From: Ornatilinea sp.
GTDB taxonomy: Bacteria > Chloroflexota > Anaerolineae > Anaerolineales > Anaerolineaceae
DNA: 64,000 nucleotides
Assembly: GCA_018433975.1 (NCBI GenBank)
Contig: JAHDQE010000033.1
Span: forward strand, 1 to 64,000
Direction of reading: 5' to 3'
Made by a program: the position numbers and the translations under genes. Below the pieces are notes generated by a model, which saw only the letters and a program-made list of their open reading frames with translations, had not been told where the DNA came from and did no database searches. Below are positions 1 through 8,781 of the stretch, piece by piece (the stretch's first letter is position 1; each line of letters begins with the position of its first letter).

Positions 1-70
1 CTTTAATTTGAAGACAGGAACCAACCAATATCTTCCTGTGTTCCGTTCTCCTATGACCGATTGCAACTAA

Positions 71-99
71 AAACTCGGCTTTTCGAAAAAGCCGAGTTT
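71..99. terminator. rho-independent terminator hairpin
   Basis: Inverted repeat AAACTCGGCT / AGCCGAGTTT around a short TTCGAAAA-type loop, with T-rich sequence on the + side and A-rich sequence before it. It lies just beyond the stop of the minus-strand lipoprotein gene, so it can end that transcript and any + strand transcript entering from the left. Confidence 0.75.
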
Positions 100-139
100 T
101 AGATTTGTTTTGTGCATCAGAGCCGGACAGATGGCCGGG

Positions 140-1249
140 TTAATTCAGCATCTCGGTGATTATCACCGAAGAACCATCCTCATCGTTGTAGCTGATGACC
201 ACTTCCAGCAGCCGGTCGCCCATCTGGAAGGTGTACATGAACAACCCCTCGTCGTCACTGTTGTCCTCGCTCAGTTCCCAACCCAGGCGGGCCAGTTCAA
301 AGTCATAAAAGTCGGCGGTATCCTCCGGGCTTTCGGGGCTTTCGAAGGTGATGGTGTCCCCGTACGCATCCACTTCATAGGCCTCTTCGGGCATGGGGAT
401 ATCTTCGACTGAAATCTCGATGAAATCATCAGGGCCTTCGTTGCCCAGGTTTTCATCCTGACATTCATCCGGAAGCGCGATATTTTCAACTTTCCCGCTC
501 TCCGAAATATCGTATTCCCACTCGAATGTGCCATTCTCGCCGTCCCACATGACCTCAAACAGGCCTTCGGCGCTGCCGATGAAGCGCACGATGTAACCGC
601 TTCCCCGTTCAATCCAGATCTCTCCGCCGGCGGAGGTCAGGCTGGCATTGTGGATGGCGACATTACTGACCTGATAGTGATCCGTATAGACATCGTTAAG
701 CAGCTCTTCGGCCTGGATCAAATCCCCGATCTCAACCGATTCGAAGGTGTCTTCAAGGTGATAGATCTGGATCTCATCCAATGAGCGGTCGACGGTGTTC
801 CAACGGTAGCACAAATTCCCTTCGGGTAAAACATCCAGTTCAAAAAACTCCTCTCCAAACTGGTAGCCGGCCCACGGGCTGGCGATTGTATTGGGGTCCG
901 TAGTTTGAAGGTCGTAATAATAGTACTGGGCGTCCCAGGGACGGATCACGGCATATTCCAGGCTCTCCGATTCGGACATCGGGCCTTCTTCACCCTCCCA
1001 AGCGGTGGAGCCGGTGTAAAACATCCGGTAACTTTCCAGTGTTTCCAACCCTTCGCTGGTGACAGGCAGGGTGGAACCGGCTTCCAGCGCCGGCAGAGAC
1101 GGGTTTTCTTCCTGTGTTTCCGGTGCGGCGGCTGCCTCTCCGGACAGTTTATTGGAGACGCTGTCCAGTGCGCCGCATCCCATCGAAAGGATCAAAGCCA
1201 GGCTGACGACCAGCCAGGGCATCCTGTGAAAAGACTTGGATCGGATCAT
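140..1249 (-). CDS. hypothetical secreted lipoprotein
   Basis: 369 aa. The N-terminus is a lipoprotein signal: basic start, hydrophobic stretch, then lipobox LSMGC, so the mature protein should be lipid-anchored on the outer face of the membrane. After the Cys comes a low-complexity Ala/Glu/Pro linker and then a long acidic, beta-rich region with no catalytic motif I recognise. The start is supported by AAGGAG about 8 nt upstream. It begins 14 bp after the stop of the ProRS-like gene, so it is probably the last gene of that transcript. The second half resembles the repeated small beta domains common in Chloroflexota lipoproteins, but I cannot name a family. Confidence 0.7.
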   Translation of the reverse strand: MIRSKSFHRMPWLVVSLALILSMGCGALDSVSNKLSGEAAAAPETQEENPSLPALEAGSTLPVTSEGLETLESYRMFYTGSTAWEGEEGPMSESESLEYAVIRPWDAQYYYYDLQTTDPNTIASPWAGYQFGEEFFELDVLPEGNLCYRWNTVDRSLDEIQIYHLEDTFESVEIGDLIQAEELLNDVYTDHYQVSNVAIHNASLTSAGGEIWIERGSGYIVRFIGSAEGLFEVMWDGENGTFEWEYDISESGKVENIALPDECQDENLGNEGPDDFIEISVEDIPMPEEAYEVDAYGDTITFESPESPEDTADFYDFELARLGWELSEDNSDDEGLFMYTFQMGDRLLEVVISYNDEDGSSVIITEMLN

Positions 1250-1263
1250 TGTATGCTCCTTAT

Positions 1264-2979
1264 TTATTCTTCCCTGAGCGGGTTCAGGCGGACCGCAGCC
1301 CGCTCAAGCACTTCTTGTAAAGAGAGGATAATTTTGTCTTTCTCGCCACGGGGCTTAAACTCAAAGCCGCCCTCCTGAAGTGCGCGCTCGCTGGCAGTAA
1401 CGCGCAGCGGCAGGCCGATCAGATCGGCGTCGTTGAACTTTACCCCGGCTCGTTCATTGCGGTCATCCACCAGGACTTCCAGTCCGGAAGCCTCCAGCCG
1501 GGCCGCCAGCTCTTCCGCGGCGGCTTCCGCCTCACCACTCTTGCTGTTGAGGATCACCAGATGAACCGGCAGCGGTGCTGCGGCAGGCGGCCAACACAGC
1601 CCAAAGTTATCCCGGTGCAGTTCGGCCAGACAGGCCATCAGATGGCTCAGGTTCAGGCAGGTGATTCCGGCTTCAACCGGTGCCGGTTTGCCATTGCTCC
1701 CCATGAAGGTGCAGTTTTGCGCTGCCAGCAGGTCCCGGTCAACGGCAACCGATGAAGCAATTTCCACGCCTTCCTCGGCACGCAGCGCGCTGCCACAGTG
1801 CGGGCAGGGCAAACCGGGCCGGGCGGCGGCAATTTCTGCCACGGTACGGGCGGCATAATCGCGCCCATAATTGACATTACGCAGGTGAAAGCCTGCTTCG
1901 TTTGCCCCGGATACCAGGTTGGGGGAAGTTGGAATCTCCGTATCCACCACGACTTCAACGTCTTTTAAGCCCACCGGAGAGGCATACCCCGGGACCGCTC
2001 CGACCGCTTCTATCTCGGCATCTTCCGCAGGACGCAGCGTGCGCGCGCCGGTGACTTCCATCAGCGCGATGGGGTTGACCTCCCGGTCACCGCGCACCAC
2101 GGCAAATATCAGGCGCTCGGCGCGGGTACCCGCGTCGGCGGTCAGAAAGACGGCCTTGGCGGTCCGGGCGGCGGTGATTCCCAAAAACTCCGCCAGGGAT
2201 TCGATGGTTGGGCAGTGCGGGGTGGCAACTTTTTCCAGAGGCAGCGGGGATTCCGTTCCTGCCGCATCCCGCCGGAAACGGGCAGCGGTCTCGTCCGCGG
2301 CATAACCGCAAGCCGGGCATACCAGCGCGGTGGTCTCGCCGCCCGGGAGCGCGCAGTGCCAGCCTGCGGCGCTGTGCCGCGCGCCGCCTTCCAGGCAGGC
2401 GCTGGTGAGGATGCGCCAGATGGGCAGGCCCATCTCCGCCAGGCAGCACTCCAGAGCGGCCTGGATGTATGCCTCGCGCTCTTTGAAGACGGTCTCATCC
2501 TGGCATAAATTGAAGACCTCCAGGGTGCGAGTCTCGCGGCCGCGCCATACTCCCCTGCGCGGGCGGGGGCCGTTCTGCCAACGGCTGCCGGATTGCAGCA
2601 ACAAGGCGGGCAGCTGGCGGTAGGAGCGCAGCTGGGTGCGCAGCAGTTCCATCAGCGCCGGCAGAGAATGCGGCGCGAGGACCACATTCTGGCGGTGCGG
2701 CGAATCGAAGCGGTCTGCGGGCAGCCCGGCCGGTTCCCACAGCTCGCCGGGCTGGGCCAGCGGGAAGGAGATTTCTTGAGGCCGGTAAGCCGCCAGGGCA
2801 TCCCTGAGCCGGTACTCCACCCGTTCGCAGACGCGCAGGCCCAGCGGCAGTAAACCGGTGGTGCCGCCCATCAATGGTTGGAGATACCCTGCCCGGATCA
2901 GGAACTGGAGCCCGGGACGGTCCACATCGGCCGGCGCTTCGCGGCGGGTCTGCGTAAAATGTTGTGACATGCGGATCAT
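1264..2979 (-). CDS. prolyl-tRNA synthetase-like protein with degenerate catalytic core and retained editing domain
   Basis: 571 aa, the size and domain order of bacterial-type ProRS: class II core (about 1-215), YbaK-like insertion/editing domain (about 255-375), rest of the core, and C-terminal anticodon-binding domain (about 470-571, with VLVDDRNERAGVKFNDADLIG, close to the ProRS consensus). The insertion domain keeps the conserved Lys (TAKAVFLT) and a GxxxP-type loop (GYASP). The aminoacylation motifs are altered: the usual THEE segment reads APHSLPA (about 102-108), the motif 2 FRxE reads WQNG (134-137), the GIEVGHIF segment reads GVEIASSV (404-411), and the motif 3 Arg (GIGVxR) is His in CLNLSHL (441-447). 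It is clearly of ProRS descent. Whether it charges tRNA is doubtful; an editing or tRNA-binding role fits better (inference). The start has GAGGA 7 nt upstream. Confidence 0.85.
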   Translation of the reverse strand: MIRMSQHFTQTRREAPADVDRPGLQFLIRAGYLQPLMGGTTGLLPLGLRVCERVEYRLRDALAAYRPQEISFPLAQPGELWEPAGLPADRFDSPHRQNVVLAPHSLPALMELLRTQLRSYRQLPALLLQSGSRWQNGPRPRRGVWRGRETRTLEVFNLCQDETVFKEREAYIQAALECCLAEMGLPIWRILTSACLEGGARHSAAGWHCALPGGETTALVCPACGYAADETAARFRRDAAGTESPLPLEKVATPHCPTIESLAEFLGITAARTAKAVFLTADAGTRAERLIFAVVRGDREVNPIALMEVTGARTLRPAEDAEIEAVGAVPGYASPVGLKDVEVVVDTEIPTSPNLVSGANEAGFHLRNVNYGRDYAARTVAEIAAARPGLPCPHCGSALRAEEGVEIASSVAVDRDLLAAQNCTFMGSNGKPAPVEAGITCLNLSHLMACLAELHRDNFGLCWPPAAAPLPVHLVILNSKSGEAEAAAEELAARLEASGLEVLVDDRNERAGVKFNDADLIGLPLRVTASERALQEGGFEFKPRGEKDKIILSLQEVLERAAVRLNPLREE

Positions 2980-3090
2980 GCGGTGTCCTCTTCGGAATGG
3001 AATTTTCTATCCAAAACGGGCAGCCGCCTCACAAGAAAAGAGGAAGCCCCCGGGAATCTTAACCTGCTGTGCGTTGGGAAGGTCCTTCGA

Positions 3091-3567
3091 TTACTTGCCG
3101 GGATCGCCTTGTGTTGGGGCTTCTGATGCCGAGGGGGTTTCCGGCTGTTCTACCACCGGTCCGGGCGTTTCGGTTTCTTCCGGCTCGAGGTCCAGTTCAA
3201 CCTGTTCTTCCATCTGAACCTTGCCGCGCAGGAAGCCGCCTTCTTCGGTCGCGAAGGCGCCGACCACCACATCTCCCCATACCCGTCCGGTGCTGCGGAT
3301 TTCCAGCTTTTCAGCGGCGATATTGCCATGTACTGCCCCGGCCACGATGACCGTATTGGCCTGAAGCTTTTCACAGGTCACCCGTCCGGTTTCGCCGATC
3401 ACAATCAGGCCGCGGATTCCGATTTCGCCTTCAAAAGTGCCTTCAATGCGGATGCCGCCGGCGCCACGCAGGTTTCCACGCCAGTTAATGCCTGTGCCCA
3501 ACACGGAAGTAACCCGCTCGATGGGGCGGGCAACCGTAGTGGTCGGGGGTGCTTTCTTTCGGAACAT
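3091..3567 (-). CDS. bactofilin family (polymer-forming cytoskeletal) protein
   Basis: 158 aa from the chosen ATG at 3567, which has AGGAGG (complement at 3575-3580) at good spacing; an upstream in-frame ATG at 3594 lacks one. The central part (about residues 15-110) is the DUF583/bactofilin right-handed beta-helix: regularly spaced Gly and hydrophobic residues as in GTFEGEIGIRGLIVIGETG and VHGNIAAEKLEIRSTGRVWG. The tail is a Pro/Glu/Thr-rich disordered extension. Bactofilins polymerise without nucleotides and act in cell shape or as membrane-associated scaffolds. It sits between the histidine phosphatase and the ProRS-like gene on the same strand, but the context does not indicate its partner. 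Confidence 0.88.
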   Translation of the reverse strand: MFRKKAPPTTTVARPIERVTSVLGTGINWRGNLRGAGGIRIEGTFEGEIGIRGLIVIGETGRVTCEKLQANTVIVAGAVHGNIAAEKLEIRSTGRVWGDVVVGAFATEEGGFLRGKVQMEEQVELDLEPEETETPGPVVEQPETPSASEAPTQGDPGK

Positions 3568-3675
3568 GCAGTTTCCTCCTGCGATCAACGCCAACCGGAA
3601 ACCGGCCGGACGGAGTGGTCAAATGATTTCTTCCTTTATACCAGAGAGCGGTTAATTTTGCAAAGAACCGCGGGG

Positions 3676-4305
3676 TCAGTCATCATACGCCCAATCCTGG
3701 AGATGGGCCGTGTCATTAAGAGAGGACAGTCTGGCACTGTTCTGGTTGTAGTGGATTTCGGTCAGTGAAGTCGATTCCGACCGGAACTGGCCGTAATTCT
3801 CGGGAGGCAGCCCCAACGCCGCGCACAGCAGCACGCGGATCACACCGCCGTGGGTGACAATCAGCAGAGTCTGCTGGTTGTGCCTGGCGAGGACCTCGCG
3901 GAGCGCTCCCCGCACCCGGTTGGAAAACTGGGCGATGCTCTCCCCTTCCGGCAGGACTACGTCGCGGACATTCTTCCGCCAGGCCGCGACTTCATCGGGA
4001 TACTTCTCTTCAATTTCCGTAAAGTTCATGCCGCTCCAGCGTCCATAATTGAATTCACGGAAGCCCGATACCGCAACCGGGTTGAGCGGCGGCTGGTGCA
4101 GATCGGCAACCACCCGGGCGGTACTCACAGTGCGTTGAAGATCGCTGGTGTATACGGCATCAATCGGGTAGGCGGACAGACGCCGGGCAAGTAACCCCGC
4201 CTGGAGTTCACCGGTCTTATTCAGGGGTACGTCCAACCAGCCCTGCAAGCGTTGTTCTACATTGTAAATGGTCTGCCCGTGGCGGGCGAAAAGGACTCTG
4301 TTCAT
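3676..4305 (-). CDS. histidine phosphatase family protein (phosphoglycerate mutase-like)
   Basis: 209 aa cytosolic enzyme of the histidine phosphatase superfamily. The phosphoacceptor motif is FARHGQTIYN near the N-terminus, followed by the conserved arginine segment TSDLQRTVSTA, the acidic GFREFNYGRWSG, and the second His in VTHGGVIRVLL. This arrangement matches cofactor-independent dPGM-like phosphatases, including alpha-ribazole phosphatases (CobC), but there is no cobalamin gene nearby, so the substrate is unknown. The ATG at 4305 lies 7 bp after the glycosylase stop and has no strong ribosome binding site of its own; translational coupling is likely. A TTG one codon earlier is an alternative. 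Confidence 0.88.
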   Translation of the reverse strand: MNRVLFARHGQTIYNVEQRLQGWLDVPLNKTGELQAGLLARRLSAYPIDAVYTSDLQRTVSTARVVADLHQPPLNPVAVSGFREFNYGRWSGMNFTEIEEKYPDEVAAWRKNVRDVVLPEGESIAQFSNRVRGALREVLARHNQQTLLIVTHGGVIRVLLCAALGLPPENYGQFRSESTSLTEIHYNQNSARLSSLNDTAHLQDWAYDD

Positions 4306-4312
4306 CAATCAT

Positions 4313-4924
4313 TCATTTCATTATTTCTTGTTGGCTTTCCGGGAGATCGGCCAGAAAACGCCAGGGGATGCTGCGCCAGGGCTCCGGAACCCGTTGGATG
4401 CCCACCCGAGGGCCGTTCCGGACCCGGTGATCCGGAACGGGACGCCCGGCTTCGATCCACAGCGATCCCTGAGGGTCACACAGATTGGCGGCATTGAACC
4501 CGCCATCCACCGCCAGCGCGCGGGTCAGCTTGGCCGGCCCATTACACCACAGCTTGCACGGTTGTCCGGCGCGGTTCGCGGCAATTGTTTCGATGCCCTC
4601 GCGGGGTAAAATTGCCCGGACCAGCACGGCGGCCGGAAAGCCTTCGGGCCCGGTCACACAGTTCAACAGCCAGTGCATGCCGTACGTGAAATATACATAC
4701 GCGTGGCCGGGCGGGCCGTACATGACCTCGGTGCGGGGGGGACGTCCGGCGCGGGCGTGACAGGCCAGGTCTTCCTCACCGCGGTAGGCTTCGGTCTCTA
4801 CGATGATTCCCGACAGGCGCTGCCCATTCAGCCTGCGCACCAGGCGCGCGCCTAACAGGTCCCGGGCTACTTCCAGCACCGGGCGGTCGTAAAAGGAGAC
4901 CGGAAGGACCATTGCGTTTCCCAT
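4313..4924 (-). CDS. 3-methyladenine DNA glycosylase (AAG/MPG family)
   Basis: 203 aa, normal for the alkyladenine glycosylase family. It removes alkylated purines such as 3-methyladenine from DNA in base excision repair. Recognisable elements are ARDLLGARLVR, the catalytic VETEAYRGEEDLACHA segment (Glu activates water), the YGPPGHAYVYFTYGMHWLLNCV core and the LVRAILP and NGPAKLTRAL segments. The distal phosphatase gene follows by 7 bp. An internal Met at residue 5 is a possible alternative start. No regulatory site is evident. Confidence 0.9.
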   Translation of the reverse strand: MGNAMVLPVSFYDRPVLEVARDLLGARLVRRLNGQRLSGIIVETEAYRGEEDLACHARAGRPPRTEVMYGPPGHAYVYFTYGMHWLLNCVTGPEGFPAAVLVRAILPREGIETIAANRAGQPCKLWCNGPAKLTRALAVDGGFNAANLCDPQGSLWIEAGRPVPDHRVRNGPRVGIQRVPEPWRSIPWRFLADLPESQQEIMK

Positions 4925-5006
4925 AGGACATTATTTTAACCGATTAAATATGGAAACCGCGGTTGTCCATCCGTATTCAATATTTTAGAGCTGTTTTTGA
5001 AAAAAT

Positions 5007-5948
5007 CTATTGGCCGTTGGAAGTTTGTGTCAGGCGGGGGTCTTTCTCCAGCGTCAGACGCATGCCTTCTTCCAGGGAAACTTGCGGCGTGTACCCCAGC
5101 AATTTCCGGGCGCGGGTCAGGTCGGCACACAGTTGGGAGACCCCACCCTCTTTACGGGAATTGTAAACGACATCCGGTTCGTTGCCGGTAACCCTGTGCG
5201 CCAGTTCGATCAGGTCGGAAACACTGGTGCCCACTCCTGCCCCGACATTGATTGTCATCTGGTTGATATTTGGAGCCGTGGCCGCCGCACGCATGGCCTC
5301 AACGACATCATCAATGTACACGTAATCGCGGGTCTGGCTGCCATCGCCGTGAACCACCAGCGTACCGTGCAGGGCAGCCTGCCGCAGGAAGTTGGGGATA
5401 ACCGGAGTATACACCGGTGGAAGCTGCTGGCCGGGTCCGTAGGCGTTGAAAACCCGCAAACAGACCGTCTCGATGTTCCATAGTTCACCGATCGTTTTGA
5501 CGTAATACTCCGCGGCCAGTTTGGAAACGGAATAGGGGGATTGGGGGTGAGGTGTGGCAGTCTCTTTGACCGGCTGCTCTTCCTGGTTGCCATAGATTGC
5601 GCCAGATGAAATCAGCACTACCCGCCCAACGCCCACGTCGCGCATGGCTTCCATCAGTGTGACCGTGCCGCCTACATTAACCTGATTGTACTCGCGTGGA
5701 TACAGCACCGATTCTTGGACAATGACCCGCGCTGCCAGATGGTAGACGCAGTCCACATCCTGGAGCAGTGTCCACAGCTTGGGACGGTCGTTGATGTCAC
5801 CCCGGGTGAAATGGATTTCCGGTCTCAGGACAGCGGGATCGCCCGTTGAGAGATCGTCCAGCACCCTTACAGCGTGCCCCTCGCTGGAGAGGCGGTTTGC
5901 CAATGCTGAGCCCAAAAAACCGGCGCCGCCGGTAATCAAAAATTGCAT
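5007..5948 (-). CDS. NAD-dependent epimerase/dehydratase family protein (UDP-glucose 4-epimerase-like)
   Basis: 313 aa extended short-chain dehydrogenase. The Rossmann signature TGGAGFLGSALANRL is at the N-terminus, followed by DDLSTG, the YHLAA strand, an SSGAIYG segment and the catalytic YSVSKLAAE (YxxxK). DYVYIDDVVEAM is the usual C-terminal substrate-domain motif. This is the arrangement of GalE-like and related nucleotide-sugar epimerases or decarboxylases, which act on NDP-sugars for polysaccharide synthesis. Which sugar cannot be decided from sequence alone, so no symbol is given. Neighbouring genes are unrelated housekeeping genes. Confidence 0.88.
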   Translation of the reverse strand: MQFLITGGAGFLGSALANRLSSEGHAVRVLDDLSTGDPAVLRPEIHFTRGDINDRPKLWTLLQDVDCVYHLAARVIVQESVLYPREYNQVNVGGTVTLMEAMRDVGVGRVVLISSGAIYGNQEEQPVKETATPHPQSPYSVSKLAAEYYVKTIGELWNIETVCLRVFNAYGPGQQLPPVYTPVIPNFLRQAALHGTLVVHGDGSQTRDYVYIDDVVEAMRAAATAPNINQMTINVGAGVGTSVSDLIELAHRVTGNEPDVVYNSRKEGGVSQLCADLTRARKLLGYTPQVSLEEGMRLTLEKDPRLTQTSNGQ

Positions 5949-6090
5949 GGTTTATTCCATCAGGAAAGTAGTTAGGAGATGGTTAGTGCAGACTGGATTA
6001 TAGCACACTCTGAAGCCTTCTTCTCCGCTCCTCATTATAAATCCGGGCAGCGAATTTGTGAACCTGAAGTTTTGAGAGGCCGTTAAGCCG

Positions 6091-6124
6091 GGCCAACCGG
6101 ATTCTTTCTTGATCCGGATTGGCC
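6091..6124. terminator. intergenic stem-loop downstream of hxlB
   Basis: GGCCAACCGGAT and ATCCGGATTGGCC form a 12-bp stem with one bulged A and a 9-nt loop. The T run (TTTTCT) is on the + side, so on the minus strand it is a strong hairpin without an obvious U tail. It sits immediately past the hxlB stop and is probably its transcript end. Confidence 0.55.
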
Positions 6125-6128
6125 TTTT

Positions 6129-6695
6129 CTATTCCAAATTTGCGTGGGTCTTCATCAGGATCGCATTGCTGCCTTCGATTTTTTGCTTTTCAATGATCCG
6201 GATCACCGCTGCATCGCAGAATAACAGCATACTTTGCTCAAACAGATTGGCGCCCGGCTGGATAGATCGGGCACCGCTCTCTTTGTCACTTTTTGTTGTG
6301 ACGGCCACAATTTGAACAAGGAGATCTGCCAGTTTCCCAAGGGTGGATTCGGGATAAATTGTAATGAGCGCCAACTTGGCACCCACTTTTTTGGCTTTAT
6401 TCGCCATGACAACCAGTGTGGCCGTTTCCCCGGACCCGGACCCGATGATGAACAGGTCGCCGGGTTCGATGGCCGGCGTCACCGTTTCTCCCACGACATA
6501 AGCTTTAAACCCGAGGTGCATCAACCGCATGGCAAGCCCGCGGATCATCATCAGCGAGCGTCCTGTCCCTGCGACGAATATCCTTTTGGCAGAAATGATC
6601 GCATCGGTGAATCTTTCGGCCTGGTCCGGGTCGATTTGCTTTAATGCTGTTTCAAGTTCTTTTAACAGGGTGAGACTGATGTCAACGGTATTCAT
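6129..6695 (-). CDS. hxlB: 6-phospho-3-hexuloisomerase
   Basis: 188 aa SIS-domain isomerase that interconverts D-arabino-hex-3-ulose 6-phosphate and fructose 6-phosphate in the ribulose monophosphate pathway. Visible SIS features are FVAGTGRSLMMIRGLAMRLMHLG, then VVGETVTPAIEPGDLFIIGSGSGET and the LALITIYPESTLGKLAD strand-loop. The length is that of the family. The synthase gene lies 46 bp upstream on the same strand, which makes the assignment firmer than for an isolated SIS protein. In methylotrophs the pair fixes formaldehyde; in many non-methylotrophs and archaea it detoxifies formaldehyde or runs backwards to supply ribulose 5-phosphate. The sequence does not say which applies here. Confidence 0.92.
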   Translation of the reverse strand: MNTVDISLTLLKELETALKQIDPDQAERFTDAIISAKRIFVAGTGRSLMMIRGLAMRLMHLGFKAYVVGETVTPAIEPGDLFIIGSGSGETATLVVMANKAKKVGAKLALITIYPESTLGKLADLLVQIVAVTTKSDKESGARSIQPGANLFEQSMLLFCDAAVIRIIEKQKIEGSNAILMKTHANLE

Positions 6696-6741
6696 GATTA
6701 TCCAATGTCCTTTGACCGGGTATTCTCCACAAGCTGGAATA

Positions 6742-7371
6742 TCAGTTCCTGATGGCTTCTTTCATTTCAATGACGGAGGATCTCAGGTCGGCGGACCGGG
6801 TTAACGCACTACCCACCACCACAATTTCCGGCCCGTATTCCCTGGCCAGGGGGATTGTATCCATGTTGATTCCTCCGGCTACCGCAGCTTTTGCATTTTT
6901 TAGCAGCGGCATTATTCCGGCTAACTCCTTAAACGGTGTTTTTTCTGCACTCTGGACATCGACGGCCGTATGGATGCAGATATAATCTACTCCCATCCTG
7001 TCTAAATCGACGGAGCGTCCCTTTACATCCTCCATACAGATCATATCCGCCATGACTTTCTTACCGTATTGTTTTGCTTTGTTGATCACGGCCTGTATGG
7101 TTGTGTCATTGGATACGGCCAATAGGGTCACAATATCCGCCCCGGCTTCAAAAGCATCCTGCGATTCAATATCGCCCCCATCAACAATTTTGCAATCCGC
7201 CAGGACAGTTACATCAGGGAATTTTTGTTTGATCAACCGGACCGGCAGCATGCCTTCACGCAGGATCATCGGAGTCCCCACTTCCAGGATGTCGATCACA
7301 TCATGAATTTGATCGACCATTTCGAGCGCGGCTTCGGAACAGACCAGATCCAAAGCAATTTGAAGTTTCAT
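6742..7371 (-). CDS. hxlA: 3-hexulose-6-phosphate synthase
   Basis: 209 aa from the ATG at 7371, where the family N-terminus MKLQIALD begins and GGGAGA lies upstream; the 47 extra in-frame codons further up have no family similarity. It is a TIM-barrel aldolase of the OMP decarboxylase superfamily that condenses formaldehyde with ribulose 5-phosphate. Conserved strand ends are visible: LDLV, DILEVGTPMI, VLADCKIVDGGD, DIVTLLAVS, VMADMI, YICIHTAVD, AVAGGI and EIVVVGSALT. It precedes hxlB in the same transcript. No formaldehyde-responsive regulator is adjacent. Confidence 0.93.
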   Translation of the reverse strand: MKLQIALDLVCSEAALEMVDQIHDVIDILEVGTPMILREGMLPVRLIKQKFPDVTVLADCKIVDGGDIESQDAFEAGADIVTLLAVSNDTTIQAVINKAKQYGKKVMADMICMEDVKGRSVDLDRMGVDYICIHTAVDVQSAEKTPFKELAGIMPLLKNAKAAVAGGINMDTIPLAREYGPEIVVVGSALTRSADLRSSVIEMKEAIRN

Positions 7372-7683
7372 AGTTTCATTCTCCCGAAAATATGTAATCC
7401 ATCCCGGCATCCTGCCACATGCCCCTCGCCGGAGAAGCGACGATACAGCGGTGTTTGAATTTGTGCAGATGACTGCATCCGACAAAAGCCGGAAAATTTC
7501 AACCTCCAACACAGATTTTATTATAAACCGTGCTCAAAGATCTGTCTTTTAGGGCTGCAGTCGATCCGGATTCACTCTGTGCGGCAGGAGGGTTGTGAAA
7601 GTTCCAAATTCTCCCGGAAGGGCTCTTGTTTGCGAATCGGGAGTATCTTACAATCAAAATGCAGTTTCGAGAGGAGGCTGTCG

Positions 7684-8712
7684 ATGAATTGGAGAGAAAA
7701 GGTTAACGGGTATCCGCTTTCATGGCTGCTGGAAGAGGATTCGGAAAACCCCGGGGTGCGCTATTTTGCCCTGCGGGAACTGGAAGAGTGCTCGGAAGAC
7801 GACCCGGCGGTGCGGGCAGCCCGGCGGCGGGTAATGGAAACCGGACCGGTGCCGGTTATCCTGGCGGCGCAGGCCCCCGAGGGCTGGTGGGTCCAGCCTG
7901 AGCCTTTGTACGGGCCAAAATATCGCGGTACATTCTGGCAGGTGATTTTCCTGGCGCAGTATGGAGCAGAAGGCAGCGACCCGCGCGTCCGGGCGGGCTG
8001 CGAATATGCGCTGGCCCACGGACGGGCGTCCACCGGCGGGTTCAGCATCACCGGCACAAACGGCGGCGTGGTGCACTGCCTGCAGGGCAACCTGTGCGCG
8101 GCGCTGATCGACCTGGGCTGGTGGGGGGATGAAAGGCTGCAATCCGCGCTGGATTGGCTGGCGTGCAGCATCACCGGGGAGGGCATTGCCCCAAAGGAAG
8201 ATAAAAACGCTCCGGTGCACTACCTGAAGAGCGGGCTTTGCGGGCCAGGTTTTTGCTGTTCGGCCAACTATCAATTGCCCTGCGCCTGGGGCGCGGTCAA
8301 AGATATGCTGGCACTCGGCAAAGTCGCTCCGGATGACCGGACGCCATCCATGCAGGCGGCTATTGCGGCTGGTGTTGACTTCCTGCTGGGGAATGACCCG
8401 GCTGTCGCGGACTATCCGATGGGAACAGCGACCAAACCCAGCCGGAGCTGGTTCCAGTTTGGTTACCCCATCGGGTATGTGACGGATGTGCTCCAGAACC
8501 TGGAAGTGCTGACCGCGCTCGGCTGCGGCGGAGACCCCCGCCTAGAGAATGCCCTGAAAATGCTGCTGGAAAAGCAGGATCCACAGGGACGCTGGAAGAT
8601 GGAATATACCTACAACGGAAAGATGTGGCTGGATGTGGAACACAAAGGCAAACCCAGCAAATGGGTTACCCTGCGCGCGCTGCGCGTCTTGAAGCGGGTG
8701 TATGGCGTTTGA
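7684..8712 (+). CDS. prenyltransferase/squalene-cyclase-fold repeat protein
   Basis: 342 aa from the ATG at 7684, which follows GAGAGGAGG. An in-frame ATG at 7579 is less likely because that stretch has no family similarity or binding site. The sequence shows alpha/alpha-toroid repeats typical of prenyltransferase and squalene-oxidase repeats: VRYFALRELEE, IPLAAQAPEGWW-like segments, KYRGTFWQVIFLAQYG, and C-terminal PRLENALKMLLEKQDPQGRWKME. No DxDD protonation motif of class II terpene cyclases is seen, so catalysis of cyclisation is not supported. Homologues of this soluble type are often given misleading names in databases. A shared terminator with trmO follows. Confidence 0.7.
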   Translation: MNWREKVNGYPLSWLLEEDSENPGVRYFALRELEECSEDDPAVRAARRRVMETGPVPVILAAQAPEGWWVQPEPLYGPKYRGTFWQVIFLAQYGAEGSDPRVRAGCEYALAHGRASTGGFSITGTNGGVVHCLQGNLCAALIDLGWWGDERLQSALDWLACSITGEGIAPKEDKNAPVHYLKSGLCGPGFCCSANYQLPCAWGAVKDMLALGKVAPDDRTPSMQAAIAAGVDFLLGNDPAVADYPMGTATKPSRSWFQFGYPIGYVTDVLQNLEVLTALGCGGDPRLENALKMLLEKQDPQGRWKMEYTYNGKMWLDVEHKGKPSKWVTLRALRVLKRVYGV

Positions 8713-8738
8713 GGCAGGATGATGAAGCGGAAAGAAAG

Positions 8739-8771
8739 TCCAACAGCCAGCCGGTCAGGCTGGCTGTTGGA
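8739..8771. terminator. bidirectional terminator between convergent genes
   Basis: TCCAACAGCCAGCC pairs perfectly with GGCTGGCTGTTGGA around a 5-nt loop. It sits between two convergent genes (stops at 8712 and 8782) and can end both transcripts. Confidence 0.8.
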
Positions 8772-8781
8772 TATATAAGCG

